From: a virus
IMG/VR virus record: IMGVR_UViG_3300048839_001038
Coordinates: 1-29,345 of that record
DNA: 29,345 nucleotides
Reading direction: 5' to 3' (one strand)
Below, piece after piece: positions 20,465-27,999 of this stretch (position 1 is its first letter; each line of letters opens with the position of its first letter). Both the position numbers and the translations under genes were made by a program. The notes under the pieces are model-generated. The model was given only the letters and a program-made list of their open reading frames with translations, had not been told where the DNA came from and did no database searches.

Positions 20465-20886
20465 TCGGCTTCGGGGACGCGCGTGCCTGCTATGTGAAGT
20501 GCAACCATGATCAGCGCATCCAGGTTATCCCGATCGCTGATCACTTCATCCATGGTCTTGTATTCACCTTCAATCGAAGTCACGAATGGATGGATCTGAC
20601 CGATTGCATGCGAGGTTCTGAGTGCGCCGTCCTGCGAAATTTCCGGGTCATACCATTTTGCTGCTGACTGAAAGCGCAGCTGTTCGATGACGTTCGGAAG
20701 GCGATAGGTGATCTTTCCCTTCCCCTTTGGCAGTTCAGCGGTATATGTCCCTGGCGTTTTTTGCGGTTCAGTCATGGCCTTTGTTCCTTCGATTGCTATG
20801 GCGTGATTCACGTTCAATGGAAGCGAAGCGCCTCCCATCAGGGCGTTCAGACTTTTCTGGATGACCTTGGTCAAAAGGCTCTTCAT
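20452..20886 (-). CDS. Tail assembly chaperone G (144 aa)
   Basis: Starts MKSLLTKVIQKSLNALMGGA with AAGGA 7 bases upstream. Central beta/alpha body (TYTAELPKGKGKITYRLPNV, EQLRFQSAAKWYDPEIS) and a helical end (LDALIMVALHIAGTRVPEAEKKQ). Location between tail tube and tape measure genes and the slippery site at its 3' end identify it as the G-type chaperone. An internal ATG near residue 38 (MTEPQKTPG) could give a shorter form. Confidence 0.75.
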   Translation of the reverse strand: MKSLLTKVIQKSLNALMGGASLPLNVNHAIAIEGTKAMTEPQKTPGTYTAELPKGKGKITYRLPNVIEQLRFQSAAKWYDPEISQDGALRTSHAIGQIHPFVTSIEGEYKTMDEVISDRDNLDALIMVALHIAGTRVPEAEKKQ

Positions 20887-20896
20887 TGATTTTCCT

Positions 20897-22417
20897 TCAA
20901 AGGAAATTGATATAAACGTCCTGCAGATCATTGCCGACAAAGGCCGTGCCTTCGATCTGCACAACCAAATATCCATCCTGATCAGCGATAGTCGATGCAG
21001 TCAGCGAGATCGTAGGACAGAACACGGATACGATCGTGCCGGGCACCCAGTTCCCCGCGGTGCGCTGACCATGCACGAAACTCAGCTGCGTTTCAGCGTT
21101 ATTGATCAGGTTATAAAAGTTTTTGACATGATGCTTTTCAAATTTCAGCGTGGCGCTGACAGTGACTTCCCGGCTCAATACAACCGATTCATCAAGGCCG
21201 TTTTCCGCGCACCAGTTTGGGATATCTGTTTTTGGAGTGCCGATGGAAATGGAAAGCGAGGAACCGCCCGCGCAGAGGTAGTCGCTGAAGGAACCCAGCT
21301 GCAGCATGTTGTATCGAACAACCTGCGGCGCTTGATCATCATGGGCGGGAGTGACCGAAGGCGCATAGCTTTGCGCGGTGTCACTCACATAGCTAAGAGA
21401 GCCGGTGTCATTGGTATTCGAAAAGCCCAGTTTGGTTTTTGCGCTGTTCGCCGTGTTCGCGCCTGAGTTCCAAAGGAGGGACAGGGTTGAGCCGTCACTG
21501 CTGATTGTGAACTTCCCTGTGCTGTTCGAAAAGCTGCAGCTGATAACATCGACCGAGGCCGCCGTCATTTTCGCCGCAATTTCATTCGCCAGGTCCATGG
21601 GACTGGAATAGGTTTTTTCTGTCAGCTGACAGGCAACCGTGCTGCTCGAATCGGTGAAGTCGATATACTTGCTGCTGGAAGTGATTGTGATCGGGTTCTG
21701 GTAGAAAGAGAGGCCGCCGATTTCAAAGCTTGCTGCGGCGAGTTCATTGGCCACGAATTCAATATTCATTGCAGTCGTTCGGCATCCTGCCATTGCCAAA
21801 TGAACGCCGCTTGCAGCTGCTGCAGACTGATACCAGTGCGCGGTATAGGTCGGCTGGGAAACATCCGAAGGCGCGTACAGAACGGCCTTGCCGAGGCCTA
21901 CGCCGGTTCCCGGTGCCGTGCCGAAGTTGAAAGATGAAGTCAGTTCGCCCGATGCCTTTGCAGTGACATTGCGAACTGCATAACCGTTCACGCCGTCCTT
22001 CACAAGAACAGCCTGACCCAAAGCAAAGTTCGCTTCCTCGCCCGCGGTGACCTTGATTTTTGCGGCTACCGCCGCGGTGCCCGCGGTCGATGACGCGGCT
22101 GTCACATATTCGGTTGAGGCCTCTGATACAGAACCGATGCAGGATTCGATCAGGATACTATAGTCAGGTGCCTGACCTTCCACGCCCGAAGGCTTGAAAT
22201 ACTTCGGAACTGAGCCGGTCGGTGCCTGACTGGTCGCAAAAGCTTTCGATGCGCCGATGGAGTTTCGGAGTTCATCGGAAGTGACCGTGTTCATCGCGCC
22301 TGAAATCGAAGCGCCTTCACGCACAACGGTGAAATTATCTGCGGCTGGGTCAACCGGCGTGCCTTCCGTGACCTCTGGAACGAATGCCATAACTGAACTG
22401 CGGGAAGCGTAGGCCAT
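20897..22417 (-). CDS. Major tail tube protein (506 aa)
   Basis: Starts MAYASRSSVMAFVPEVTEGT; the N-terminus (EVTEGTPVDPA) and the middle strands (AHWYQSAAAASGVHLAMAGC, MNIEFVANELAAASFEIGGL) and C-terminus (RTAGNWVPGTIVSVFCPTIS) are those of tube proteins. At 506 residues it is about twice the usual length. The excess includes an inserted domain at about 250-350 (KTYSSPMDLANEIAAKMTAA, STGKFTISSDGSTLSLLW), a module common in phage surface proteins that would decorate the tube outside. Precedes the chaperone pair. Confidence 0.75.
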   Translation of the reverse strand: MAYASRSSVMAFVPEVTEGTPVDPAADNFTVVREGASISGAMNTVTSDELRNSIGASKAFATSQAPTGSVPKYFKPSGVEGQAPDYSILIESCIGSVSEASTEYVTAASSTAGTAAVAAKIKVTAGEEANFALGQAVLVKDGVNGYAVRNVTAKASGELTSSFNFGTAPGTGVGLGKAVLYAPSDVSQPTYTAHWYQSAAAASGVHLAMAGCRTTAMNIEFVANELAAASFEIGGLSFYQNPITITSSSKYIDFTDSSSTVACQLTEKTYSSPMDLANEIAAKMTAASVDVISCSFSNSTGKFTISSDGSTLSLLWNSGANTANSAKTKLGFSNTNDTGSLSYVSDTAQSYAPSVTPAHDDQAPQVVRYNMLQLGSFSDYLCAGGSSLSISIGTPKTDIPNWCAENGLDESVVLSREVTVSATLKFEKHHVKNFYNLINNAETQLSFVHGQRTAGNWVPGTIVSVFCPTISLTASTIADQDGYLVVQIEGTAFVGNDLQDVYINFL

Positions 22418-22419
22418 TG

Positions 22420-22875
22420 TTATACCCCTTCGTAGTAATCAACGCTGATTGTGGTGACAATCATAATATATTGTTTTTCGCCGGATTCACTCAAAAGATA
22501 TTCGATTCCGTTATCAAATGCAAAATCGGAACTGATCGCTGCGCCTGTGAGTTCAGGATCAGAATGAATGACCTTCACAACCGCGTTCTGATCATCCATC
22601 AAGGCATCCTCTGCGGCCTGCCTTCCATCGGCATCAAGGTTCGGAACGTAGGCATTGGTCAGAGCAAAGCTGAACTGCCTGCGCCTTTGAATATGGGTCA
22701 TGCACCAATCGCGGCTTGAGTTATCAGCGGGTCCATAGCCTACCCGATATCCCTTTTGCAGCATGACATTGACGTTATCAATCGTGTCGATTGAATCGGT
22801 AAGTTTAAAATATGTCGGGAGTGCGGTTTCGATGATGAGGTTCAGTGCATCCCGAATGTCAGTGACTTTCGACAT
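22420..22875 (-). CDS. Tail completion / terminator-like protein (151 aa)
   Basis: Starts MSKVTDIRDALNLIIETALP. The pattern of an N-terminal helix, a YFKLTDSIDTID turn, strands (MLQKGYRVGYGPADNS) and a C-terminal beta pair (KQYIMIVTTISVDYYEGV) matches siphovirus tail terminator or tail-completion proteins, which close the tail at the head-proximal end. Position before the tube gene agrees. No single conserved residue decides the exact class. Confidence 0.6.
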   Translation of the reverse strand: MSKVTDIRDALNLIIETALPTYFKLTDSIDTIDNVNVMLQKGYRVGYGPADNSSRDWCMTHIQRRRQFSFALTNAYVPNLDADGRQAAEDALMDDQNAVVKVIHSDPELTGAAISSDFAFDNGIEYLLSESGEKQYIMIVTTISVDYYEGV

Positions 22876-22879
22876 GCTC

Positions 22880-23731
22880 TTATCCCCTTGTCATGCGCAG
22901 CGTTGTGCTCGTGCGGTCGATGGGTCCTTTGATTCCATCCTTGTCAGCGTCCACCTGAAACTTGCCGAGGACCAGACTGTCCTCAAAAGCCTTTTGCGCG
23001 GCTGCAATTTCGGCGGCGTAGTTCTTCGCGCCGAGGCCTGAAAAAATTATCTGCGCCGTTTTATGCACGCTGGGAGTGCGAAGGACTGCCAGATCCAGCA
23101 GCTGTTCATTCGATTGGATGATATTTTTCTGGCGCAGAACCTTGGTTATATAGCACGCAGCGAGTAAGTGCTGGTCATTCCAGTCTGCCTTGCCAGTCTG
23201 CCATGCATTCAAAAGTCCGGTGTTTCGGAGTGCGGGATATTCCTGGAACAGATCGGAATCGGATGAAAAGCACTGACCGATATAGCTGAGAGCGAAACTG
23301 ATCGAACCGGCAGGAAAGCTTAAGCGGGTCCAGAATGAATCATAAACCTGTGTTGGTGCTCCACTCATGACGGGAATATCCCGCTTGTTATTTGTCACCC
23401 GTCCCCAGCGTCCATCGCGGTCACGCGTGAACTGAAGGACGCCTGCGGCGGTCATCCCGGAAGTATGGTCAAGCTGATCGGCAACCGGAAACCATGACGC
23501 CTGATCATTGGTTTCGATATAGGGGGAACGCGCCGTCACTGCGGGCGTGGTGATTTTGAAGTGCTTATGATTGAAGGGGAGAAAGGAGGAAATATAGAGG
23601 TAGTCGCCAGAATCAAACGATAGCGTGACAGTCTTTCCGTTGTTCCAGTCATTCAGCTGGATACTATAGTCGGTCCAGGTTGTGGCGCTTAGGTCATAAA
23701 AAAGAATGCGCTGATCGAGTGAACTTTGCAT
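22880..23731 (-). CDS. Beta-domain protein with head-tail adaptor-like C-terminus (283 aa)
   Basis: Start 23731 has GAGGG 8 bases upstream; the earlier ATG and in-frame extension are poorer. Residues 1-75 are a beta sheet (TVTLSFDSGDYLYISSFLPF). The C-terminal half is helical (LLAACYITKVLRQKNIIQSN, AAEIAAAQKAFEDSL) and ends in FQVDADKDGIKG then RTSTTLRMTRG, the D.D.DG plus basic tail of head-tail adaptors. An adaptor binds the portal ring. Coming right after the coat gene, it is likely a neck protein; the N-terminal fusion is unusual. Confidence 0.55.
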   Translation of the reverse strand: MQSSLDQRILFYDLSATTWTDYSIQLNDWNNGKTVTLSFDSGDYLYISSFLPFNHKHFKITTPAVTARSPYIETNDQASWFPVADQLDHTSGMTAAGVLQFTRDRDGRWGRVTNNKRDIPVMSGAPTQVYDSFWTRLSFPAGSISFALSYIGQCFSSDSDLFQEYPALRNTGLLNAWQTGKADWNDQHLLAACYITKVLRQKNIIQSNEQLLDLAVLRTPSVHKTAQIIFSGLGAKNYAAEIAAAQKAFEDSLVLGKFQVDADKDGIKGPIDRTSTTLRMTRG

Positions 23732-23746
23732 GACGTGAACCCTCAT

Positions 23747-23782
23747 AAAAAACAATAGGGGGAACGGTCGCCCGATTCCCCC
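23747..23782 (-). terminator. Attenuator-like terminator after the coat gene
   Basis: GGGGGAA (58-64 of the 23700 block) and TTCCCCC (23776-23782) form a perfect 7-bp stem with an inner CGG/CCG pair; leftward it is followed by TATTG and six T. The imperfect T run suggests partial termination that would lower expression of neck and tail genes relative to coat. Confidence 0.7.
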
Positions 23783-23821
23783 GCGTTGCCCGACAAAAGA
23801 CGGGGTCAATGGATCATTGGA

Positions 23822-24682
23822 TCAGGGCGCTGCAACCTGAACCAGGTTGTACTTGTCATCGCCGTCGATGCCGAGTTTTCCGCCGCCCACGAGATCGCAG
23901 GAAAGGACATAGGAAAACTTTTTCTGCGCATGCTGACTGGACAGCATGAAGCGAGGCGCATACTGCATGCAGAAAAGGATTGCGTCAGGATGGAAAAAGT
24001 AACCTTTGTTGGTCAGCGAACTGTCTTCAAACAGGTTGAAGCCAAAGCGCTTGACGCCGCCTGCCAGTGCGTTTTCAACCAGACCAGCCGCAACGAAATC
24101 ACTGGAAGTCAGCTTTTCGTCCACGAGGCAATCGGCCCAGTATTCAGGGGACAGGTTGCCATACCATGGCTTGGTCTTATCCCATTTTTTCTGACCGGCA
24201 AGCTTGCGAACTGCAGCCATGACAGCGGCGGTCATGGTCGAAGTCGAAGCGGTTGTCGTGCCGCCGCTGAACAGACCATAGATATAGGTGTTGACCTGCG
24301 TGTTCACCGCGTCCAGCAGTGCGCCGCGAACCTTCACAGAGTTCGGGGAAAATGGATCAAGCAAAGTCTGAAGGTCAACCGTGTCATCAATTTCATAGGA
24401 AGCGACAAAGCGCTTGTCTGCGATCACGTCCACATAGCTGATCGACATGGTTTCAGGAGTGAAGGTTGTTTCACCGCCTGAGCCGTCTTTGGTAAGGGTC
24501 TGACCCGTAGGCTTGTTGACCTGAAGGACTTTTACAGTGTCCCCCATTTTTGCCATGCTTCCCTCATATTCACGGTTCACCTGCGACACGACAATATTTG
24601 TCTGGCGCAGTTCATCCATGAATGTCGGACTCCAGAATTTCTGGATCGCATTACTGACATCACCTGTATTGGTATCCGCCAT
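23822..24682 (-). CDS. Major capsid protein (286 aa)
   Basis: Starts MADTNTGDVSNAIQKFWSPT with AAGG just upstream. HK97-fold coat features: FWSPTFMDELRQTNIVVSQV and the loop GDTVKVLQVNKP (the P-domain/N-arm edge), FVASYEIDDT, and LLDAVNTQVNTYIYGLFSG as the spine helix. The length and NREYEG...GDTVKVLQ motif are like P22-type/siphovirus coat proteins rather than the larger HK97 form; there is no protease, which agrees with the separate scaffold. It follows the scaffold gene by a 60-base gap holding a stem-loop. Confidence 0.85.
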   Translation of the reverse strand: MADTNTGDVSNAIQKFWSPTFMDELRQTNIVVSQVNREYEGSMAKMGDTVKVLQVNKPTGQTLTKDGSGGETTFTPETMSISYVDVIADKRFVASYEIDDTVDLQTLLDPFSPNSVKVRGALLDAVNTQVNTYIYGLFSGGTTTASTSTMTAAVMAAVRKLAGQKKWDKTKPWYGNLSPEYWADCLVDEKLTSSDFVAAGLVENALAGGVKRFGFNLFEDSSLTNKGYFFHPDAILFCMQYAPRFMLSSQHAQKKFSYVLSCDLVGGGKLGIDGDDKYNLVQVAAP

Positions 24683-24715
24683 GATTTAAAACCTTCCTTC
24701 CCTGGGTTGATTTAA

Positions 24716-24742
24716 TAAACCATGGCCTGAACCATGGATTTA
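24716..24742 (-). other. Stem-loop between scaffold and coat genes
   Basis: TAAACCATGG (24716-24725) pairs with CCATGG-A-TTTA (24732-24742), 10 pairs with one bulge and a 6-base loop, directly after the scaffold stop codon. It could limit scaffold-to-coat read-through or mark an RNA cleavage site that sets the ratio of the two products. Confidence 0.5.
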
Positions 24743-25360
24743 CTATTGCTTGATATCCTTGAAGCGTTCTTTCTTTTCCTTCGGCGGGAGTTTCGTCCAG
24801 GCCTCATAGGTGAGCGTGGTGGACGAATTTCCTGGCCGCGTTCCCGGCAGATCATTCGGCAAAGCCGCAACCAGCCTTGGATGCTCCTTGATGAAGCTAT
24901 CGACCGCCTTCACAACGGAAGCCATATCCGGCTTGCCTTCGGCATCGACCTGAATTGCATCAGCAGGAATCAGATCCAGATACTTTTGATCCAGCTGAAT
25001 TCCTTTTTGATGTAGAAGACCAACCGCCGCATGCATTTTGCGGCTGAAAGTCTGCGCCTCATGAAAGGACTGAATTTTTCCATTCAATTCTTCATTTTGC
25101 TTTTTCAATTGTTCGATGACAGTCAGGTGCTGGTTCTGTTCGAGCAGCTTCGCTTCATTCGCGGCCTGCTGCTGTTTTTCAAATTCAGCAAGGCGCGTTT
25201 CACGTTCTGCCAGCGCTTGTTTCAGCTTCTTTTCATTATCGACCGCTTTTCGATACGTGCGGTAATCGACTTTGTCTTGAATCTGACTTTCGCCGTCCTG
25301 CCCTTCGCCACCAGCTAGGGGGTCAATCCCACCGGGATTGTTTTGATTGGCTTGTGTCAT
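24743..25360 (-). CDS. Head scaffolding protein (205 aa)
   Basis: Starts MTQANQNNPGGIDPLAGGEG with GGAGG 8 bases upstream; the ATG at 25375 is in-frame but poorer. Acidic/Gln-rich N-terminus, then a long coiled coil (about 35-110, KKLKQALAERETRLAEFEKQ), a short Pro-containing helical part (MHAAVGLLHQKGIQLDQKYL) and a basic C-terminus (LPPKEKKERFKDIKQ) that would bind the coat. Position immediately before the coat gene fits. A TTGACA hexamer with 17 bases to TTATCC lies upstream at about 25361-25389, a possible weak promoter. Confidence 0.8.
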   Translation of the reverse strand: MTQANQNNPGGIDPLAGGEGQDGESQIQDKVDYRTYRKAVDNEKKLKQALAERETRLAEFEKQQQAANEAKLLEQNQHLTVIEQLKKQNEELNGKIQSFHEAQTFSRKMHAAVGLLHQKGIQLDQKYLDLIPADAIQVDAEGKPDMASVVKAVDSFIKEHPRLVAALPNDLPGTRPGNSSTTLTYEAWTKLPPKEKKERFKDIKQ

Positions 25361-25408
25361 TAGGATAACCTCCAAAAAAAGAATATGTCAACCGAAACAC
25401 TGTATCTT

Positions 25409-25879
25409 TCACACTTCATCGGCTACAATTTTTGCCGCGTGCTTGCGCATTGTCACAATCTCAGTGCTCGAGAGAACAAGGAACCGCCTGCCCTGCTTTT
25501 CCTGGCCTTCAGCTTTCAGGTCCTCCCGCCGATTTCGGAACCCTATGAATATCTCACTGCCCGAAACCCTTTTCAGGATCATCGAATCCAAAAGGGCTCC
25601 GGTTGCGGTCAGGTTCGATCGGTTGCCGGTTGCGGCCTGTGGATGACGCCCACGCATTTTCGCCCGCTGAGCGGCGTATTCCGGGGTCACGCGGCGCAGC
25701 TGGGATGCCCGACCGTTCGGCCTTTGAACGCCCTGACCTTTCCCGCGGGTCCTTTCCCTGATTGTGACTATGACAAATGCGCCCAGCTTCCGCATCAGTT
25801 CGGGGGAACTGAGCCGCTTTGAAATGTCGGCGAAAAGCTTTCTGACTTCGCGCGTGTCCGCGCCGTTTGATTTCGTCAT
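25409..25879 (-). CDS. Virion morphogenesis (gpG-like) protein B (156 aa)
   Basis: Starts MTKSNGADTREVRKLFADIS; ATG at 25879 has GGAGG 5 bases upstream and overlaps the previous stop. Shared features with the gpG/tail-completion family: an N-terminal helix, GVQRPNGRASQLRRVTPEYA, then SNLTATGALLDSMIL and a C-terminal helical end. Mu gpG and relatives act in head completion. It resembles the 26102-26539 gene, especially in the VTPEYA and LTATG-LLDSM segments, suggesting duplication or two members of one family. Confidence 0.6.
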   Translation of the reverse strand: MTKSNGADTREVRKLFADISKRLSSPELMRKLGAFVIVTIRERTRGKGQGVQRPNGRASQLRRVTPEYAAQRAKMRGRHPQAATGNRSNLTATGALLDSMILKRVSGSEIFIGFRNRREDLKAEGQEKQGRRFLVLSSTEIVTMRKHAAKIVADEV

Positions 25880-26115
25880 AGCGGCCTCCAAAGGAAAATG
25901 TCACAGAGCACTGACACCGCACCGAACAGAGCAATCAGCCAAAGGACTATGCGGACATGCCTATAGGAAAAGCGGTTGGCAAAGTTCATGCTGTCGCGGC
26001 TTGCCTTGCAGTGCCTGCAGGTGTCCCCTGGCTCGTTATCTTTCAGATACTCCCAGCATTCCTTGCAGATCCATGGAACCCGCTGCTGCTGCTTTATGTC
26101 ATCAGTCACGTTCAT
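25876..26115 (-). CDS. Zinc-ribbon peptide with C-terminal membrane helix (79 aa)
   Basis: Residues about 17-38 hold CKECWEYLKDNEPGDTCRHC, a complete two-CxxC zinc ribbon, and residues 54-75 a membrane helix (HVRIVLWLIALFGAVSVLCD) near the C-terminus. It is sandwiched between two gpG-like genes and overlaps the first by 14 bases and the second by 4. Such a tail-anchored zinc protein is not part of a known head pathway; it could be an accessory or moron gene. Confidence 0.5.
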   Translation of the reverse strand: MNVTDDIKQQQRVPWICKECWEYLKDNEPGDTCRHCKASRDSMNFANRFSYRHVRIVLWLIALFGAVSVLCDIFLWRPL

Positions 26116-26539
26116 CCCTCACTTCCGCAATCAGGTCATTCAGATCCTTTTTCAGAATGTCGAGGAACGGCCTGGCCTTTTTCGGGTTCGGATCAGGCTT
26201 GCCGTAGGTGCCGAGTATATTCCCTTCGGCCTTCCTTTCGATTTTGGTTCCTGATTTAAAACCAATCGCGCCCTGGCCAGGAAAATACTGGATCGCCTCA
26301 ATCATCTCATGGGACAGCGCCAGGTCCACTGGACCGCCTTCCTTTTTGCCGACCTTCCGCGCGTATTCGGGCGTATATTTCCCGGCCTCACCCGACCAGT
26401 CACGCCCATGCACGTTGTACCCCATCTTCGTTCGGTCCTGGATGAACTCGATAACCTTTTCAGCAAGCAGCCTGCGTTCCTCGCTGCTGAAGTCCTCGGG
26501 GAAATCTATGGGAAGCTTGGTTGACTTGTTCCGCGTCAT
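26102..26539 (-). CDS. Virion morphogenesis (gpG-like) protein A (145 aa)
   Basis: Starts MTRNKSTKLPIDFPEDFSSE. Family-like segments: YNVHGRDWSGEAGKYTPEYA, GGPVDLALSHEMIEAIQYFP, and a charged C-terminal helix (RPFLDILKKDLNDLIAEVRD). The pattern of YTPEYA followed by a conserved VDL-L-EM-EAI corresponds to the gpG/tail-completion group. Located directly after the portal gene. Likely a head-completion or neck protein. Confidence 0.6.
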   Translation of the reverse strand: MTRNKSTKLPIDFPEDFSSEERRLLAEKVIEFIQDRTKMGYNVHGRDWSGEAGKYTPEYARKVGKKEGGPVDLALSHEMIEAIQYFPGQGAIGFKSGTKIERKAEGNILGTYGKPDPNPKKARPFLDILKKDLNDLIAEVRDERD

Positions 26540-26550
26540 GGCTGAACCTC

Positions 26551-27999
26551 TCAGCTTGCAAGGAAGTCATTGCTGCTGTCGATGGACCTAAGAGGCGCGG
26601 GTTGCGGCGCACGCGCAGCCATTTCATCCTTTGCTTCATCAATCAGCTGCTGAATAGCCTTGTCATCCATTTCAGGATTCAGCCTTTTGACCGCACGCTC
26701 GAGCGTGGTGAAGCCTGATTCCAGTTCGGTCTTGAGTTCATTGATAAGGTCACTCCGCGCCTGCATCGGCTTTGGCTGCGTGAATTTTGTCACCACGCGG
26801 GCGCTGGGGTTGAACAGCTGCGTGTTTTCCACGCGCCCGGCTGCAACCCAGAACGGATGGATCTGCTTTAAAAGCTTTTCCCAGAACGCCGCTTCGGCTT
26901 GTTCATAAACCCCGATCTGTTCCTTAACCGATTCATAGGTGTCTGATTCGTCGATCATCTTACTGACACCCGATGCGAATTCATCAGCGCCCAGTGATCC
27001 AACCGCGCCCGGTCTGATTCCCTTTGAACTGAGCCATAGGGACATTTCCGAGGATGCGAGGCCGAGTGTCTGCTGGATATCAATCGAAGGCTTGATCGCT
27101 TCAAAGCTTGGCTTGTTCCCGCTTCCATCGGATTTCAGGAACACAACGGCGTTCGGTGAGAGTTCAATTTTCGTGTCATCGGTATCGGTTGCGACGAAAG
27201 TTGAAAAGGCCTGGAACTTGACCGCATAGTTCAGGTCAGTCAGCAGCAGCGGAATCAGTATGGACATTTCCCGATTGTCAGGCTGGATCATTGGCATCGA
27301 AAGATGCTCACTCCAATTGTTATAAATATAGGGCGTGGTCCCATAGGGGTTCATCCCATCGGCCTCATGCCTCTGCATTTCCCTGGTATGGATACGGCCT
27401 TCACCGTTCATGATAATGAACTGATAATTTGTAAAGACGTAGTAGCAGTCATCCTCTTTCCCTTCATCATTTTCAATCCGATCCATGCAAAGGATAACCA
27501 CGTCAGGACTGGTCGGATCTGATTCCGATACCGACATGATCAGAAATTGATGATTGGGAATCGACCGCACAAAAGGCTTGCCCAGTCTGGTCAGCGGGTT
27601 CACTTCCGTCAGAGTGATCTGCAGCAGCGAATAGAGGAATGCATTATAAAGAAAATTGTTTCGTCCTAGTTTCACGTTCAGGTTCAAAGTCTTTTCATAC
27701 CAGCGCAAAAGGCTAATGTCCTCATCCCCGCCGCCTTCCACGGTTCTGATAACCGGCTGGTTATAAATGCTGGTCTGCTTTGCGACAATCTTTTTGAAAA
27801 TATTGATCGGTGCCATGCGGGTCCTGGCCTGAGCGAAGGAACTTTTTCCTAAGTCCTCCATCATGCGTTCCTCAAGCAGTTCCCTGACATTGCCTTCCAG
27901 GATTTTAAAAATGTCCGCATTGAAAGCAAGGCGCGGCTTTTCCTTTTGAATGAAGGACGCGATCATTTTTCTGGTTCCATCATTGAAAAGATCAATCAT
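26551..27999 (-). CDS. Portal protein (482 aa)
   Basis: Dodecameric portal through which DNA enters and leaves the capsid. Starts MIDLFNDGTRKMIASFIQKE. Portal-type features: an N-terminal helical region (ILEGNVRELLEERMMED), the wing sheet (MSVSESDPTSPDVVILCMDR), the stem/crown helices in the C-terminal half (KEQIGVYEQAEAAFWEKLLK), and FTTLERAVKRLNPEMDDKAIQQ near the end. Overlaps TerL by 8 bases (ATGATTGA), the standard TerL-portal order. Length fits. Confidence 0.85.
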   Translation of the reverse strand: MIDLFNDGTRKMIASFIQKEKPRLAFNADIFKILEGNVRELLEERMMEDLGKSSFAQARTRMAPINIFKKIVAKQTSIYNQPVIRTVEGGGDEDISLLRWYEKTLNLNVKLGRNNFLYNAFLYSLLQITLTEVNPLTRLGKPFVRSIPNHQFLIMSVSESDPTSPDVVILCMDRIENDEGKEDDCYYVFTNYQFIIMNGEGRIHTREMQRHEADGMNPYGTTPYIYNNWSEHLSMPMIQPDNREMSILIPLLLTDLNYAVKFQAFSTFVATDTDDTKIELSPNAVVFLKSDGSGNKPSFEAIKPSIDIQQTLGLASSEMSLWLSSKGIRPGAVGSLGADEFASGVSKMIDESDTYESVKEQIGVYEQAEAAFWEKLLKQIHPFWVAAGRVENTQLFNPSARVVTKFTQPKPMQARSDLINELKTELESGFTTLERAVKRLNPEMDDKAIQQLIDEAKDEMAARAPQPAPLRSIDSSNDFLAS

